A DNA stretch of 64,000 nucleotides from Rosellinia necatrix (Eukaryota; Ascomycota; Sordariomycetes; Xylariales; Xylariaceae), in the NCBI GenBank assembly GCA_021209875.1, contig JAGYVD010000004.1, positions 1,054,001 to 1,118,000 on the forward strand, given 5' to 3'. Each line of letters starts with the position of its first letter. Within the stretch, counting starts at the first letter, position 1. Below, in pieces: positions 1 to 11,306 of the stretch. The position numbers and the translations under genes are program-made. The notes beneath the pieces were generated by a model that saw nothing but the letters and a program-made list of their open reading frames with translations, had not been told where the DNA came from and did no database searches.

Positions 1-2721
1 AATATTATTAGTTGTTCTTCTGTTATTAATAAACTTAAAGCGTTTATTTAAACGCTTAATAGTTTAATAAAAAAATATGCAATAAAGGTTTTTTTTAGCC
101 ATAAAAACATTTTTTTTTTATTAAACAGTATAAAAATATTATATAAATAAGCTAAATAATCAGCTTTTATATTTAAAAAATAATAATATTATTAATAAAA
201 GCTTTATTATAATATTTATAAAAGCAAAATAATTTATTTATAAAACGTTAAATATATATAAACATATTATAAAATTTTATTACAGCTATTATTAATCGTT
301 TTAATTTTTAAAAACTTATTATTATAAATCGATTTTAATAATCGGAGTAAACTGTAAATTAATAAACAAAACCAGATATGTTTATAATAATTAAATATTT
401 TTTTTAATTAAAATAATAACTATAGATTATAACAGCAATAAATAGTTATATAAAAGAGCTATTTTGTTTAAAACTTATAAATTAACTACTAGACGTAAAT
501 ATAGTTTTTTATATATAAATTATATAATAAAATTAAATATATAAATAAAAAAAGCTGTTAATTTATTTTGTTTTATTTTGCTTGTAAAGCTTGTTAAATA
601 TTATATTAATTATTTTTTAATCGCATGCGTGAAAAAAATATAATTAAAAATTTAGTTTTATTTATTATTAATTATTAACTAAAAAAATTTTATTTGTTTT
701 TTCTGTATATTAATAATGCTTTAGTTTTTTTATATATCAGGTATTTTTTATAACAAATTAAAAATTTCTAGCGTTATAATATTTTTTTTATATAAATACA
801 TGATTTATTTAAAGCTTTAATTTTATTTTTTTTATTAAGCTTTTTTATATTTAATATTAACAAGATTTTTGAAATTTTAAGTTTTAGCGGTTTATTTAAT
901 TATTTGCTTCTTTTTATTATAACTATTTCTGTTGCGTAAATCGTATTAATTATGTTTGCTATACTAGTTGTATTAACTATTTTAAAAACTTTATTAAAAA
1001 AAAAGCCCGCTTAAAAAATATTATGTTGTTCTAACATATTAATTATTCTAATAATTGCGCTAGTTTTTGTTATAATTAAGTCTAGCTTTTAAATTACGTC
1101 GCGTTTTTAATATATATTAAAAATAATAGCTGCAATAAAAAAGTTATTAATATAAAATCTGTTCATAAATACATGTTTAATAATTTAAACTTATTAAAAA
1201 TATATATTTTATTTTTAAATATAAAAATATTAAAATTAATAGTTTATAAAATGTTTTAAAACGCGTTAAATAATAAGCTGGTGTTAATTACGAATATATT
1301 AAATATATTTATAGCTTTAGCTGCTGTTAAGCTTGCAGCTATTATTATAGCTTTTAAAAAAAACATTATATATTTTTAATATTTAATTTTAATATTATTA
1401 TTTTTAAATTATATTTAGTTAAATGTTTTAAAAATTATTTTAGGTTTAAAAATAAATTTATAATTATAACGTTTAAAAAATTATAAATTTAATTAAAACT
1501 ACTATATTATTTTTTATAATAGCTTAAATATTAAATTTTATTTTTAAATAGCAGTTTATATTTAGCTAGTACTAGCATTAATATTTTAAGCGTTAAAATA
1601 ACTTTTATATTAAAATTATTTTATAAACATATAAATTTGCTTTAAAAATATTTAAAAAATATTTTAAAATGTTTAATATCAATAAAAATAATTATATTTA
1701 AACTATAATTAATTAATATTATGCAAATATTTATAAAATTATTTTTAACAGCATTTTAATATTGTTTTTTTTATAACTTAAGCTGTATTTATAAATTTTA
1801 GCAATTATAAAAATTTAAAATTGTTATAGCTTAATATATAAAATTTTAATATAGTTTTTGTTTATATTTAATTTAATTATTTTTTTTTTAAATCTAGTTT
1901 ATTTATTTTTAAAAATATATTTAAATATGCTTAATAACTATTTTATTATTATTAAATAAATATAACTTATATTTAAGCTTATAATAATATTTTATTATTT
2001 ATAAACTTTTTAATAATAATTTTAAAATATAAAAATTATTATTTTTGCTTTTATTTTTTAAAATTATATAACTTATTAAATATTTTTAAACTGTTAGTAT
2101 AATTAATTTTTTTTTGTTTAAAGTTTGCTATTTTTTTATTACTATATTTTTAATTAGTTTTATCAAAAGAAAAAATTTTTATTTAATTTTTAATATAATA
2201 TTAAAACAATTATATTTATATAAATATTAAAACAATATATTATATAATATAAATAATATATTGTATCGCTTATAAATATATTTAATTAATAATAACACGT
2301 TTTAAATATATTTAGCTAAACATTTAGCACAGCATATAACGTGTTAATTTTAATTACGCGTTAAATTAAACATTTAATCGTAATATTTATATAATTAGCT
2401 ATAATCGATTTTAATAAACGTTTTATTATTATTTAATTTAAAGCTAAATAAAATACGAAACAATATTACGTTTAATATTAACAAGTTTAATTTAGCTGTA
2501 CTAATATGTTTTTTTTATAATAATTATATTTATTTTGACGTTTATTCTGGCTGTTTTTTTTTTATTACTTTTTTTTTTTTATTTAAGCTTCCGGCTTTTT
2601 TTTTTGTTTTTATTACACTATTTTTTTTATTTTTGTTTTTATTTCAACCTGTGTTTTTTTAACGTTTATTTTTTTAATTGTTAGACTTTTTATTATAGTT
2701 TTAATTATTTTTTTTAATTTA
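1..2721. other. RIP-degraded AT-rich DNA, no gene seen
   Basis: Very AT-rich sequence with frequent TAA and TTA in all frames and no open frame of useful length. Remaining G and C bases sit largely in GCT/AGC and ACG contexts. Positions 2530-2720 are strongly T-rich on the plus strand. It is probably decayed transposon sequence, but I could not match it to another copy in the window. Confidence 0.6.
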
Positions 2722-2969
2722 AGTTACGGATGACTGGTCCTTCCTGTAGCGTGCGTGGCACGCACAGGACATCCGTACACCTGTTGCCAACTGGTGCGCA
2801 TAGACCAGCTGTAGCGCATAGACTGGACCCACCCCACACACCTGCACTTAGCCAGAATTCTAGTGGGCTAATTCCTCCCACTTACTCTTTCCTTTTTCAT
2901 CTGTAGATTTTCGTACAATACATCACTTATTGCTGGAGCCTTGACTTCTTATTTGTGACTGGTGCAACA
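2722..2969. repeat. Dispersed repeat, possible solo LTR (copy 1)
   Basis: A GC-normal island in AT-rich DNA. It matches 45994-46222 over nearly its whole length with mostly C/T and G/A differences. An inner segment, 2782-2969, has the ends TGTTG and CAACA typical of LTRs, but similarity continues left to about 2722 and no clean target duplication is visible, so the true ends are uncertain. This copy has 17 extra bases near 2800 that repeat the adjacent GCGCATAGAC sequence. It could be a solo LTR or a small non-coding element. It carries no open frame. Confidence 0.6.
2725..2777. other. Large imperfect hairpin at the edge of the repeat
   Basis: TACGGATG at 2725-2732 pairs with CATCCGTA at 2770-2777. 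Inside it CCTGT pairs with ACAGG and GCGTGC pairs with GCACGC around a GTG loop. The second copy of the repeat has lost this pairing through mutation. Confidence 0.6.
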
Positions 2970-4498
2970 ATTTATAAATATTTATTTTTTGCTGCTACTA
3001 TTAAAAAAAGCTTTATTTTTGCAACTTAAATTATATATCCAGCTAAAATATTTTTTATATTAAATATTAAAAATATTATTTAATTTTAAAATTTATGCTA
3101 ATTTTTATAATAATTATAATATTATATTAATTTTTATTATTAACGTTTAAAGTTTTTATAGCTTAAATATATTTTAGTTTTTTATATAAATATAATAAAA
3201 ATAATATTTTGCGATATAATATTTTTAATAATAATTTAATTAAAATAAAACGTTTTATTGCTATAGTAAATTATATATTAAATTAAATAATTATTTTATT
3301 TAAAATAATATTTAATTTTTATGCTTTAAACTTAAGTTGTTTATTAATAGTTAGTTTATTATTTTATTATTAAACTGCTAGTTTTTTAACAATCTTTAAA
3401 ATATAATCAAGATTTATTAAATATTTTGTTCTATTATTTTTAAATTTTTAAAAATAAATTAATTTTTTATAAAATAAAATACGTTAATAAAAATAAGCTT
3501 ATTTTTATTAGCTATTATTTTATGTTGTTTTTATTTTTTTATTTAAATTAAACTAGCTAATATTAGCCTGCTTTATATAATTATTATATAATCAAAAAAT
3601 GAAACTATTAAATATTTAATATTTTCTTTTTAATTATTTTTTTATTTATATTTATAAATATTTTTGCTACTTTAACTTTTTTAATTCAAAGGTTGTTTTA
3701 AAAGTTTTTTTTTATTTTTTTTTTATTGTTTATATTTAAGCTTTTTAAATTGCTAAAATTATTGTTTATTAAAAGTAGTTTTAGTAAGTTTTTATTACTT
3801 GTTAAATATTGCAGTGTTAAAAGTCTTATAGCAAAAAATATTATAAATATATTATATTTAAACTAACATAAAATAAAAAACTTTATATATTGCTGTGCTA
3901 TTTTAATAAACAAAGCCTTTATTAATAAATATATAGCTTATGCTTTAAAACAGACTATTAAAATAATAAATATTAATATTACCAGGACTTGTGCTAATTT
4001 TATTAAAAATATTAAAATAAACGATTTAAATAATAGTTTTAATATTAGTATAGCTGCAGTTAAGTATTAATAACTAAAATATTAAAATTAAACAAGCAGT
4101 GTTATTATATATTTAGTTATATTTAATGCAGCTTTAAATAACTAATTAATGGCGCGATAAAATGCTTTAAAAGCTAAAACTTTTATATTAGCCGGCATTT
4201 TAGCCTTATTTAGTTGTTATATTAATTAATTAATTATTTTTGCTGCTTTAATATTTTCTGCATGCTTTTTTATTTTAATTATATTATTTTTTAATTTATT
4301 ATATTAATTCTGCAAAAAGGTTATAGTTAAAATAAATAACTTAAAAGTTTACTTATTTAGTTTAAATTTTAACTTTTAATTTTATAATTCACATTACTAC
4401 CATTATAACAATTTATCTATATTTTTAACGATTTAGTTTTTAAAACTATTTATTCTTTTTTAAAAAAAATTAAATAAACTGTTATAATTATTGCTTTT
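2970..4498. other. RIP-degraded AT-rich DNA, no gene seen
   Basis: Mutated AT-rich sequence between the dispersed repeat and the nested LTR element. All six frames are rich in stop codons. No second copy was recognised within the window. Confidence 0.55.
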
Positions 4499-4503
4499 TT
4501 TAG

Positions 4504-4760
4504 TGATAAATCTGGTCAGGGGTATCAAGCTGTAAATAGCTGTATTTTGCTGTATGCTGGTCTAGTTTGTGGTGTTGTATATGTGTTGGTGATAAAGATG
4601 GTGGAATTCTAGGTGCAGTCCTAGAATTCCACCTACTAGTACGGGTAGGCGGGTGGGCCTAGCCCAAGTGGGCTAGCCCAGGTGGCCTGGGCCACCTTAT
4701 CTAATCTTACCGTAGGGCAACTAGTGGTGCCAAGCCTGGCACCCCTTGCCTACTCTAACA
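4504..4760 (-). repeat. LTR 1 of nested pair (outer, well preserved)
   Basis: A 257-bp LTR running from TGATAAATC to CTCTAACA on the plus strand, so on the minus strand it starts TGTTAGAG and ends TTATCA. It holds GC-rich inverted repeats: a 14-bp stem at 4600-4613 and 4620-4633, and further on GGTGGCC-tg-GGCCACC and GGTGCC-aagcct-GGCACC. The GATA-type motif AGATTAGATAAG is read on the minus strand at 4696-4707. There is little RIP damage. Confidence 0.85.
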
Positions 4761-4857
4761 AAATACCGGGCACTTAAAAAACAGTTGCTGCCCTCAGCAA
4801 CCACCTGGCAACAGCTGGCCAATTAATTCCTTAAAATTTTATTAGTCCAATCCACTA

Positions 4858-4925
4858 GGTCCTAAACTTTCCATTTAGTCCCAAGCCTTTCACTTAGTCC
4901 CAAGCCTTCAACTTGGCCCTAAGCC
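4858..4925. repeat. Minisatellite, about 19-bp units
   Basis: Three to four tandem variants of a unit like CTTAGTCCCAAGCCTTTCA. The mutated counterpart, on the opposite strand at 8021-8084, reads AACTAAATAAAAAGCTTAA, which shows that the array belongs to the LTR family and what RIP did to it. Confidence 0.65.
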
Positions 4926-5185
4926 TTTTTAAGTGCTAATTTGTATAAAAACGCCATAAAATTAAACAAGCTGTTATTTAACTAGCATATTAGTTAACTA
5001 TTTTTTTAATCGGAAATTCTGCCGGTCTAGCAACAACTGCAGTTACAACCGCCTTTAGTTTTTCTGCGGTTTCGGCTATATATATTAAAATTAATAGAAC
5101 TGCTGGCTTTATTAGCATAATTAAAGCTTTTAGTACTTTAAAAATTATTTTATTTATATAGTCGCTATTAATATTTTTGTTTGCT

Positions 5186-5238
5186 TAAGCTAAAGCTATA
5201 GCTAAAGCTAAAGCTAAAGCTAGAGCTAGAGCTAAAAC
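5186..5238. repeat. Hexanucleotide repeat (AGCTAA)n
   Basis: Imperfect tandem AGCTAA/AGCTAG units in the interior of the outer element. The inverted counterpart, (TTAGCT)n at 7682-7730, lies in the inner element, so the array is an ancestral part of the family. Confidence 0.7.
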
Positions 5239-5673
5239 TATAAAAACGTTTAGCTTTTTATTTAAAACTACTACAAGCTTGTTTAATTTTTTTTATATAG
5301 CTTTTTAAAATCTTTTTAATTTTTAGTTTTTTTATATAATTAAAAATAAGTTTATTTTATTAGTTTTAAATAATTATTATAATTTTTAGCTAATTAAAAT
5401 TTTTTTTTTTTTAAAGTTTTATTAGTTTACGCGTATTATAACTTATATTATATAAATTAAAATATCGCGTGTTTATTTTTAGCTATATTATATAAAAACA
5501 GGTTGTTAGTTATAAATAAATATATAAAACGTTTAAACTATATTTTAAAACAGTTTTTTAAAGCTGTAATAATTTTATTTAAGCCGGCTTTATATAAAAT
5601 ATATTATTAATTAACTAATAATTTATTGTTCTATTATTTTAAAACTTAATTATATAATAAATAATTAATCCAG

Positions 5674-5929
5674 TGTTAGAGTAGGCAAGGGGTGCCAGGC
5701 TTGGCACCACCAGTTGCCCTATTATAAGATTAGATAAAGTGGCCCAGGCCACCTGGGCTAGCCTACTTAAGCTAGGCCCACCTACCTACCTGTACTAGTA
5801 AATAGAATTCTAGGACTGCACTTAGAATTTTATTATTTTTATTACAACTTATATATAACACTATAAACTAGATTAGCATACAGCAAAATATAGCTATTTA
5901 CAGCTTTATACTTTTGACCAGACTTATTA
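5674..5929 (+). repeat. LTR 2 of nested pair (inner 5' LTR)
   Basis: Starts TGTTAGAGTAGGC. Its last bases TTATTA correspond to the TTATCA end of the preserved copies after a CA-to-TA change. It keeps the AGATTAGATAAA motif at 5727-5738. It is moderately mutated on the right half. Confidence 0.82.
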
Positions 5930-5931
5930 AA

Positions 5932-5948
5932 TTAATGCTTTTGCAACG
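5932..5948 (+). other. Candidate primer-binding box of the inner element
   Basis: TTAATGCTTTTGCAACG lies two bases after the left LTR. The outer element has TTAGTGCTTTTATAACG in the same place (9657-9673, minus strand), and the unrelated 7.3-kb LTR element has TTAATGCTTTTATAACG directly after its left LTR (46438-46454). Undoing RIP changes would give a TGG start, as expected for a tRNA primer site. The matching tRNA has not been identified. Confidence 0.5.
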
Positions 5949-6269
5949 ATCGGACTAAAAATATCTTTTTAAGCAGCTTTTATAAACTATTTACTCAGGT
6001 CTTGCGGTTAAAAACAGCTTTGTTGCTTTGCAGCAGTTTATATTGCGTAGCTAAATATAAAAGAACTAATAAAATTAGCTGCAAATTATGCTATTTTACT
6101 TATTAACTAGTTAAATCTTTAATTAATTAATTAACTAATTAAAGCTTTAAATTTATTAATTCTAGCTAGTTTTATTAATTTTATCGTTTTTAACGTTTTT
6201 AACTAGATCTGTTAATTCTAGCTAATTTAATTAAGCTACCGATTCTATTAACTCTAGCCTTAGCTGACC

Positions 6270-6345
6270 TAGCTTATTTTAGCCTAGCTTATTCTAGCCC
6301 GGCCGACCTAGCCTAGCCTAGCCTAGCTTAGCCGGCCAGCTAAAC
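6270..6345. repeat. CCTAG-type short tandem repeat
   Basis: Imperfect repeats of CCTAG/CTTAG, with GGCCGGCC-like ends, form a GC-richer patch within the inner element. The inverted counterpart is at about 9275-9330 in the outer element. Confidence 0.5.
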
Positions 6346-7681
6346 TAAGTTATAGCTTTTATTAATTATTAAATAAAAGCTGTTTTAATAAATAATATAT
6401 AAAAAAATGTAAATACGTTATAAAAACGCGTTAATAGCTTAAATAAAAAATATAATAAATTAGCTGCAGATATTATTAAATTAAAAGTATTTTATATTAA
6501 GTTATAAGCTATAACTAAGTTTTTTAATTTAAAAATAAATGCTTTAAATATAAAATTAAGCTTTTTAAAGTTAAAAATAAGCTTTATAAATAACTGTTTA
6601 AACTTATTAATCGGCTATATATAAAATAGCAGTAGTTTTAGAAACTAAATAAACTATTAAACTAAAACGGTTTAAGCTAATAAATTTAAAGCTAACAATT
6701 TTACTAAAGTTAATAACTTTATTAAAGCTAATAATAACATTAGCTTAAAAATTTCATTTGTAAAGCTTTTAGTTATTAAAAATATTAGTATTAGTTTTTT
6801 TTTAGCAAATACTGCAGCTTTTTTAGTTAATTTAGCTATATATTATAAACCGGTTATATATTTAGTTATTAATACGGCTATATATTTTATTTATAATTTA
6901 GCTAATTAAATGTTTAATTATTTTAACGATCTAACTTATTAAGCTAATCGTTTTAATCCAGCTAATTAAACTAGTTAATTTAATATAATTAACCAGGCTA
7001 ATTAGTTTAATCTAGCTAATTAAATTAGCTAATTTAATTTAATTAACTAGGCTTTAGTTAATTAAGGCTTTAAATATACAGCTTATTTAAAAGCTTTAAA
7101 TATAAGCTATTTTAACTTTAGTTATTTTAATTTAACAGATATTAAAATAATAACTATTAAAAGTAACGTTATTTATATAGATATTTAGTTGTTTATAAAT
7201 AGACTGCAAGCTTTAGTTAAAAAGTAATATTTTTTTAGCTAAATTTTTAGCTAAATTAATCGTTTGTTATATAGCTAAGCTTTAAAATAATAAAACAGTA
7301 AATTATTAGTTAATTAACAACGTATTTTATGTAAAACTAGCTTAAATAAAATTATCGCGGCTTTAAAAAACTGTTTTAAAATATAGTTTAAACGTGCTAC
7401 GCGTTTATTTATAACTAGCAACTTGTTTTTATATAACATAGCTAAAAACAGGCATGCGATGTTTTAATTTATATAACGCAAGTTATAGTACGCGCGGGCT
7501 AACAGAACTTTTAAAAAAAACAATTTTAATTAATTAAAAGTTATAACAATTATTTAAGACTAATAAAATAAATTTATTTTTAATTATATAAAAAAGCTAA
7601 AAGCTAAAAAAACTTTAAAAAGCTATATAAAAAAAATTAAACAGGCTTGTAGTAGCTTTAAACGAAAAGCTAAACGTTTTT

Positions 7682-7730
7682 GCAGCTTTAGCTTTAGCTT
7701 TAGCTTTAGCTGTAGCTTTAGCTTAAGCAA
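7682..7730. repeat. Hexanucleotide repeat (TTAGCT)n
   Basis: This is the inner element's copy, on the opposite strand, of the hexanucleotide array at 5186-5238. Confidence 0.65.
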
Positions 7731-8020
7731 GCAAAAGTATTAACAGCGATTATATAAATAAAATAACTTTTAAAATACTAGGGGCTTTAACTATTTTAGT
7801 AAAGCTAGTAGTTCTGTTAGTTTTAATATATGTAGTTAAAACCGTAGAAAAACTAAAAGCGGCTGGAACTATAACTAGAACAGCAGCTGCAGCTAGACTA
7901 GCAGAATTCCCGATTAAAAAAGTAGTTAATTAGTATGCTAGCTAAATAACGGCTTGTTTTTTATTACGTTTTTATATAAATTAGCATTTAAGAAGGCTTA
8001 AAGCTAAATTAAAGCTTTAA

Positions 8021-8084
8021 GATTAAATAAAAAGCTTAAAACTAAATAAAAAGCTTAAAACTAAATAAAAAGCTTAAATTAAAC
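8021..8084. repeat. Minisatellite, mutated copy
   Basis: Three units of about 19 bp, like AACTAAATAAAAAGCTTAA. This is the RIP-mutated inverted counterpart of the array at 4858-4925. Confidence 0.65.
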
Positions 8085-8168
8085 TAATAAAATTTTAAAG
8101 AATTAATTAGCTAGCTGTTGCTAAATAGTTACTAAAAACAGTAACTGTTTTTTAAATGCTTGGTATTT

Positions 8169-8424
8169 TATTAAAATAGGCAAAAGGTGCTAGGCTTAAC
8201 ACTACTAGTTGCTTTATTATAAGATTAAATAAAGTGGCCCAGGCTACTTAGGCTAGCCTATTTAAGCTAGGCCCACCCACCTACCTGTACTAATAGATGG
8301 AATTCTAGGACTGCACCTAGAATTCTACTATTTTTATTACAACCTATATACAACACTATAAACTAGACCAGCATACAGCAAAATACAGCTATTTACAGCT
8401 TTATACCCCTGACCAGACTTATTA
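8169..8424 (+). repeat. LTR 3 of nested pair (inner 3' LTR)
   Basis: Starts TATTAAAATAGG, the mutated form of TGTTAGAGTAGG, and ends TTATTA directly before the TCCAG duplication. The 14-bp EcoRI-site stem is still readable near 8300-8335. Confidence 0.82.
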
Positions 8425-9519
8425 TCCAGCTAAAAATTTAGCTAAAAAAATATTGCTTTTTAACTAAAGCCCGCAGTTTATTTATAAACAACTAAATATT
8501 TATATAAATAATATTACTTCTAATAGTTATTATTTTAATATTTGCTAAATCAGAATAATTAAAGTTAAAATAGCTTATATTTAAAGCTTTTAAACAAGCT
8601 GTATATTTAAAGCTTTAATTAGTTAAATCGGCCTAACTAGTTTAGTTAACTAAATTAAATTAGCTAGCCTAATTAACTAGATAAAAACAACTGGTTTAAT
8701 AAGCTAGATTATTAAAATAATTAAATATTTAATTAGCTAAATTAGCCAGATTATAAATAAAATATATAGTTGTATTAATAATTAAATATATAACTAGTTT
8801 ATAATATATAGCTGGATTAACTAAAGCTGCAGTATTTACAGAAAAAAAGCTAATATTAATATTTTTAGTAGCTAAAAGCCTTATAAATAAAATCTTTAAG
8901 CTAATATTATTATTAGCTTTAATAAAATTGTCGGCTTTAGATTTGTTAGTTTAAGCCGTTTTAGTTTAATTATTTATTTAATTTTTAAAGCTACTGCTAT
9001 TTTATACATAACTAATTAATAAATTTAAATAATTATTTATGAAGCTTATTTTTAATTTTAAAAAGCCTAGTCTTATATTTAAAATATTTACTTTTAAATT
9101 AAAAAACTTAGTTATAGCTTATAATTTAATATAAAATATTTTTAATTTAATAATATTGGCAGCTAACTTGTCGTATTTTTTGTTTAAGCTATTAACATGT
9201 TTTTATAGCATATTTATATTCTTTTATATATTATTTATTAAAACAGCTTTTATTTAATAACTAATAAAAGCTCTAACTTAGCTAGGCTGGCCGGCTAAGC
9301 TAAGCTAGGCTAGAATAAGCTAGGTCAGCTAAAGCTAAAGTTAGTAAAATTAATAGCTTAATTAAATTAGCTAGAATTAATAAATCTAGCTAAAAATAAT
9401 AAAAACGATAAAAACCATAAAATTAGTAAGACTAGCTGGAATCGATAAATCTAAAGCTTTAATTAATTAGTTAATTCATTAAAAACTTAATTAATTAGTT
9501 AGTTGGTAGGATAACGCAA

Positions 9520-9675
9520 TTTGTAGCTAATTCCACCAGTTCTTTTATACTTGGCCGCGTAGTACAAACTGCCGCAGGGCAAAAAAGCCGTTCTCGACCG
9601 CGAGACCTAAATAAATAGTTCGCAAGAGCTGCTTAAGGAAGTACTTTTAGTCCGATCGTTATAAAAGCACTAATT
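9520..9675. other. Unmutated internal segment of the outer element
   Basis: A GC-normal stretch next to LTR 4. Its inverted mutated counterpart is near 5930-6090, which allows a direct before-and-after reading of RIP changes. No gene was recognised in it. Confidence 0.55.
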
Positions 9676-9932
9676 TAATAAATCTAGGCAGAGGTATAAA
9701 GCTATAAATAGCTGTATTTTGCTGTATGCTGGTCTAGTTTGTAGTGTTATATATATATTAGTAATAAAAATGGTGGAATTCTAGGTGCAGTCCTAGAATT
9801 CCACCTACTAGTACAGGTGGGTGGGTGGGCCTAGCCCAAGTGGGCTAGCCCAGGTGGCCTGGGCCACCTTATCTAATCTTACAGTGGGGCAACTGGTGGT
9901 GCCAAGCCTGGCACCCCTTGCCGACTCTAACA
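9676..9932 (-). repeat. LTR 4 of nested pair (outer 5' LTR)
   Basis: This partner of LTR 1 has the same length (257 bp) and similar hairpins. The motif CTTATCTAATCT is at 9868-9879. It ends with ACTCTAACA directly before the TTTAG duplication. Its left ~100 bp are moderately mutated and the right part is intact. Confidence 0.85.
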
Positions 9933-9937
9933 TTTAG

Positions 9938-11111
9938 CTTTAAACTAAACAATAAATTTAAAGTTTTCGTTAAATCTTTTATTAACTTTATATTATTTTT
10001 TAAACAAGTTTAAAATATAAACTTATGATTTTTTATTGTTGCTTAATTTAAACTTATTATTAAACTTATTTTAAACTATATTTTTTTTTTAATATAAAAT
10101 ATTTAATACTTATAGTTCTAGTTTTTAATTCTTATATAAATTAAAAAAATACAGGCTTAATAAACTTAAGTTTTGCTAGCAAAAAATAACGTTTTTTTGA
10201 TATTATTTCTCAGACTAATAGCTTAGGTTAAATTATATTAAAGCTAAAAAAATTTTTAGCTTTTATAAGCATTAAAATTAAATTTTTAATTATTAAAACT
10301 ATTTTAAATTTTTAAATATTAAAAATTCTAAAATAGTTTTATGTTTTAATATATTAATAATTATTAAATAAATTAATAATAAAACAAATACATGTAAGTT
10401 GTTTTATAATTTAATTAACAAATATTATTAATGGTTTTATAAATTTATATTTATGTATATATTTTAAAACAAAATTAAATTTTAAAATTAAAAATAAAAT
10501 AAAAAATATAATCAAGTAATACTAAAACCTGCATGCTTATTAAAAATTTAATATAAGCTTTTAAAAAAAAAACTAATAATAATTACGTTTAAAATATATA
10601 ATTACTATTATTTAAATATAATATTAATTAAAGTTTAAAAAACAACTAATTATAATATTATAATTATTAAATATTTAATATTAAAATAATTAAAGTTTAA
10701 AAACAATAAATTATTTTAATATATTAATAGCTAAATATAATAATATATAAACAATTAATAACTTGAACAGTTAAAAATGTAATATAAAATCAAATTTAGC
10801 CGCTGTTATATTTTCTGCTTTTTATACTAGTAAAAATAAAATAATTAACAGGCTAATATAAAATATATTAAATCGATTAATTAATTAAATCTATAAATTA
10901 ATAAACATTAATAAATTTTGTTAGTAATAGCTAAACTTAAAAGCTAATAGTTTTGCTTTTTTTAATAAACAGCGCTACTTAAAATATAAAAAAAAATTAT
11001 AATAAAAGTCAAATATATATAAACGTTAAAAAACTAAACAGATTTTATCAGCTAGCACAAAAAAAATAAACTAAAATATAAAATTATATAATTACAAAAC
11101 TTGCCGCACTA
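9938..11111. other. RIP-degraded AT-rich DNA, no gene seen
   Basis: AT-rich sequence with stops in all frames. No match to other repeats was recognised. Confidence 0.55.
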
Positions 11112-11306
11112 TTTAATAAAATTTATTAAAAATAATATAATTAAGTCTATAAAAATATAATATAAAATTAAAAAAAAAAAAAGCTTCCAGTCCTTGCAGA
11201 ACTAGAAGCTTTAAGCTAGTACTTTATTTAATCTACATAATCCTTATCTAGCTAGCTGCGCTAGCTAGATAAAAGCCCCCCTCTTCCTAACTATATCAAA
11301 AATATT
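11112..11306. repeat. Double-hairpin small repeat, mutated copy
   Basis: Matches 58259-58450 after allowing C/T and G/A changes. The first hairpin (11181-11212) has decayed to an imperfect stem. The second (11242-11274, CTTATCTAGCTAGC pairing with GCTAGCTAGATAA around a TGC loop) is intact. About 195 bp long, with no open frame. Confidence 0.7.

Larger units (their letters stand above)
5674..8424 (+). mobile_element. Inner LTR retroelement nested in its own family
   Basis: LTRs at 5674-5929 and 8169-8424 (256 bp each) are in direct orientation and opposite to the outer pair. The element is flanked by a perfect target duplication, TCCAG, at 5669-5673 and 8425-8429. Its interior, 5930-8168, is the same sequence as the outer element's: 5930-7250 is the inverted copy of 8430-9675, and 7250-8168 is the inverted copy of 4761-5668. 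No coding frame remains. The interior and both LTRs carry many more C-to-T and G-to-A changes than the outer LTRs. Plus orientation is inferred from the candidate primer-binding box directly after the left LTR. Confidence 0.88.
4504..9932 (-). mobile_element. Outer LTR retroelement, split by a copy of itself
   Basis: Two LTRs in the same orientation (4504-4760 and 9676-9932, 257 bp each) bound the element. It is flanked by the direct repeat TTTAG at 4499-4503 and 9933-9937. The internal region survives as two pieces, 4761-5673 and 8425-9675, separated by an inserted copy of the same family. Once the insert is removed, the internal part is about 2.16 kb, too short for a full gag-pol, and no coding frame is visible. 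This makes it a non-autonomous or internally deleted element. Minus orientation is inferred because the TGTTAG end and the candidate primer-binding box lie at the right. The LTRs are nearly unmutated while most of the interior is heavily mutated. Confidence 0.85.

Noticed and set aside
9520..9675. Possible tRNA or small RNA gene in the GC-normal patch
   Set aside because: No cloverleaf or pol III box could be assembled, and the segment is homologous to the interior of the paired LTR element.
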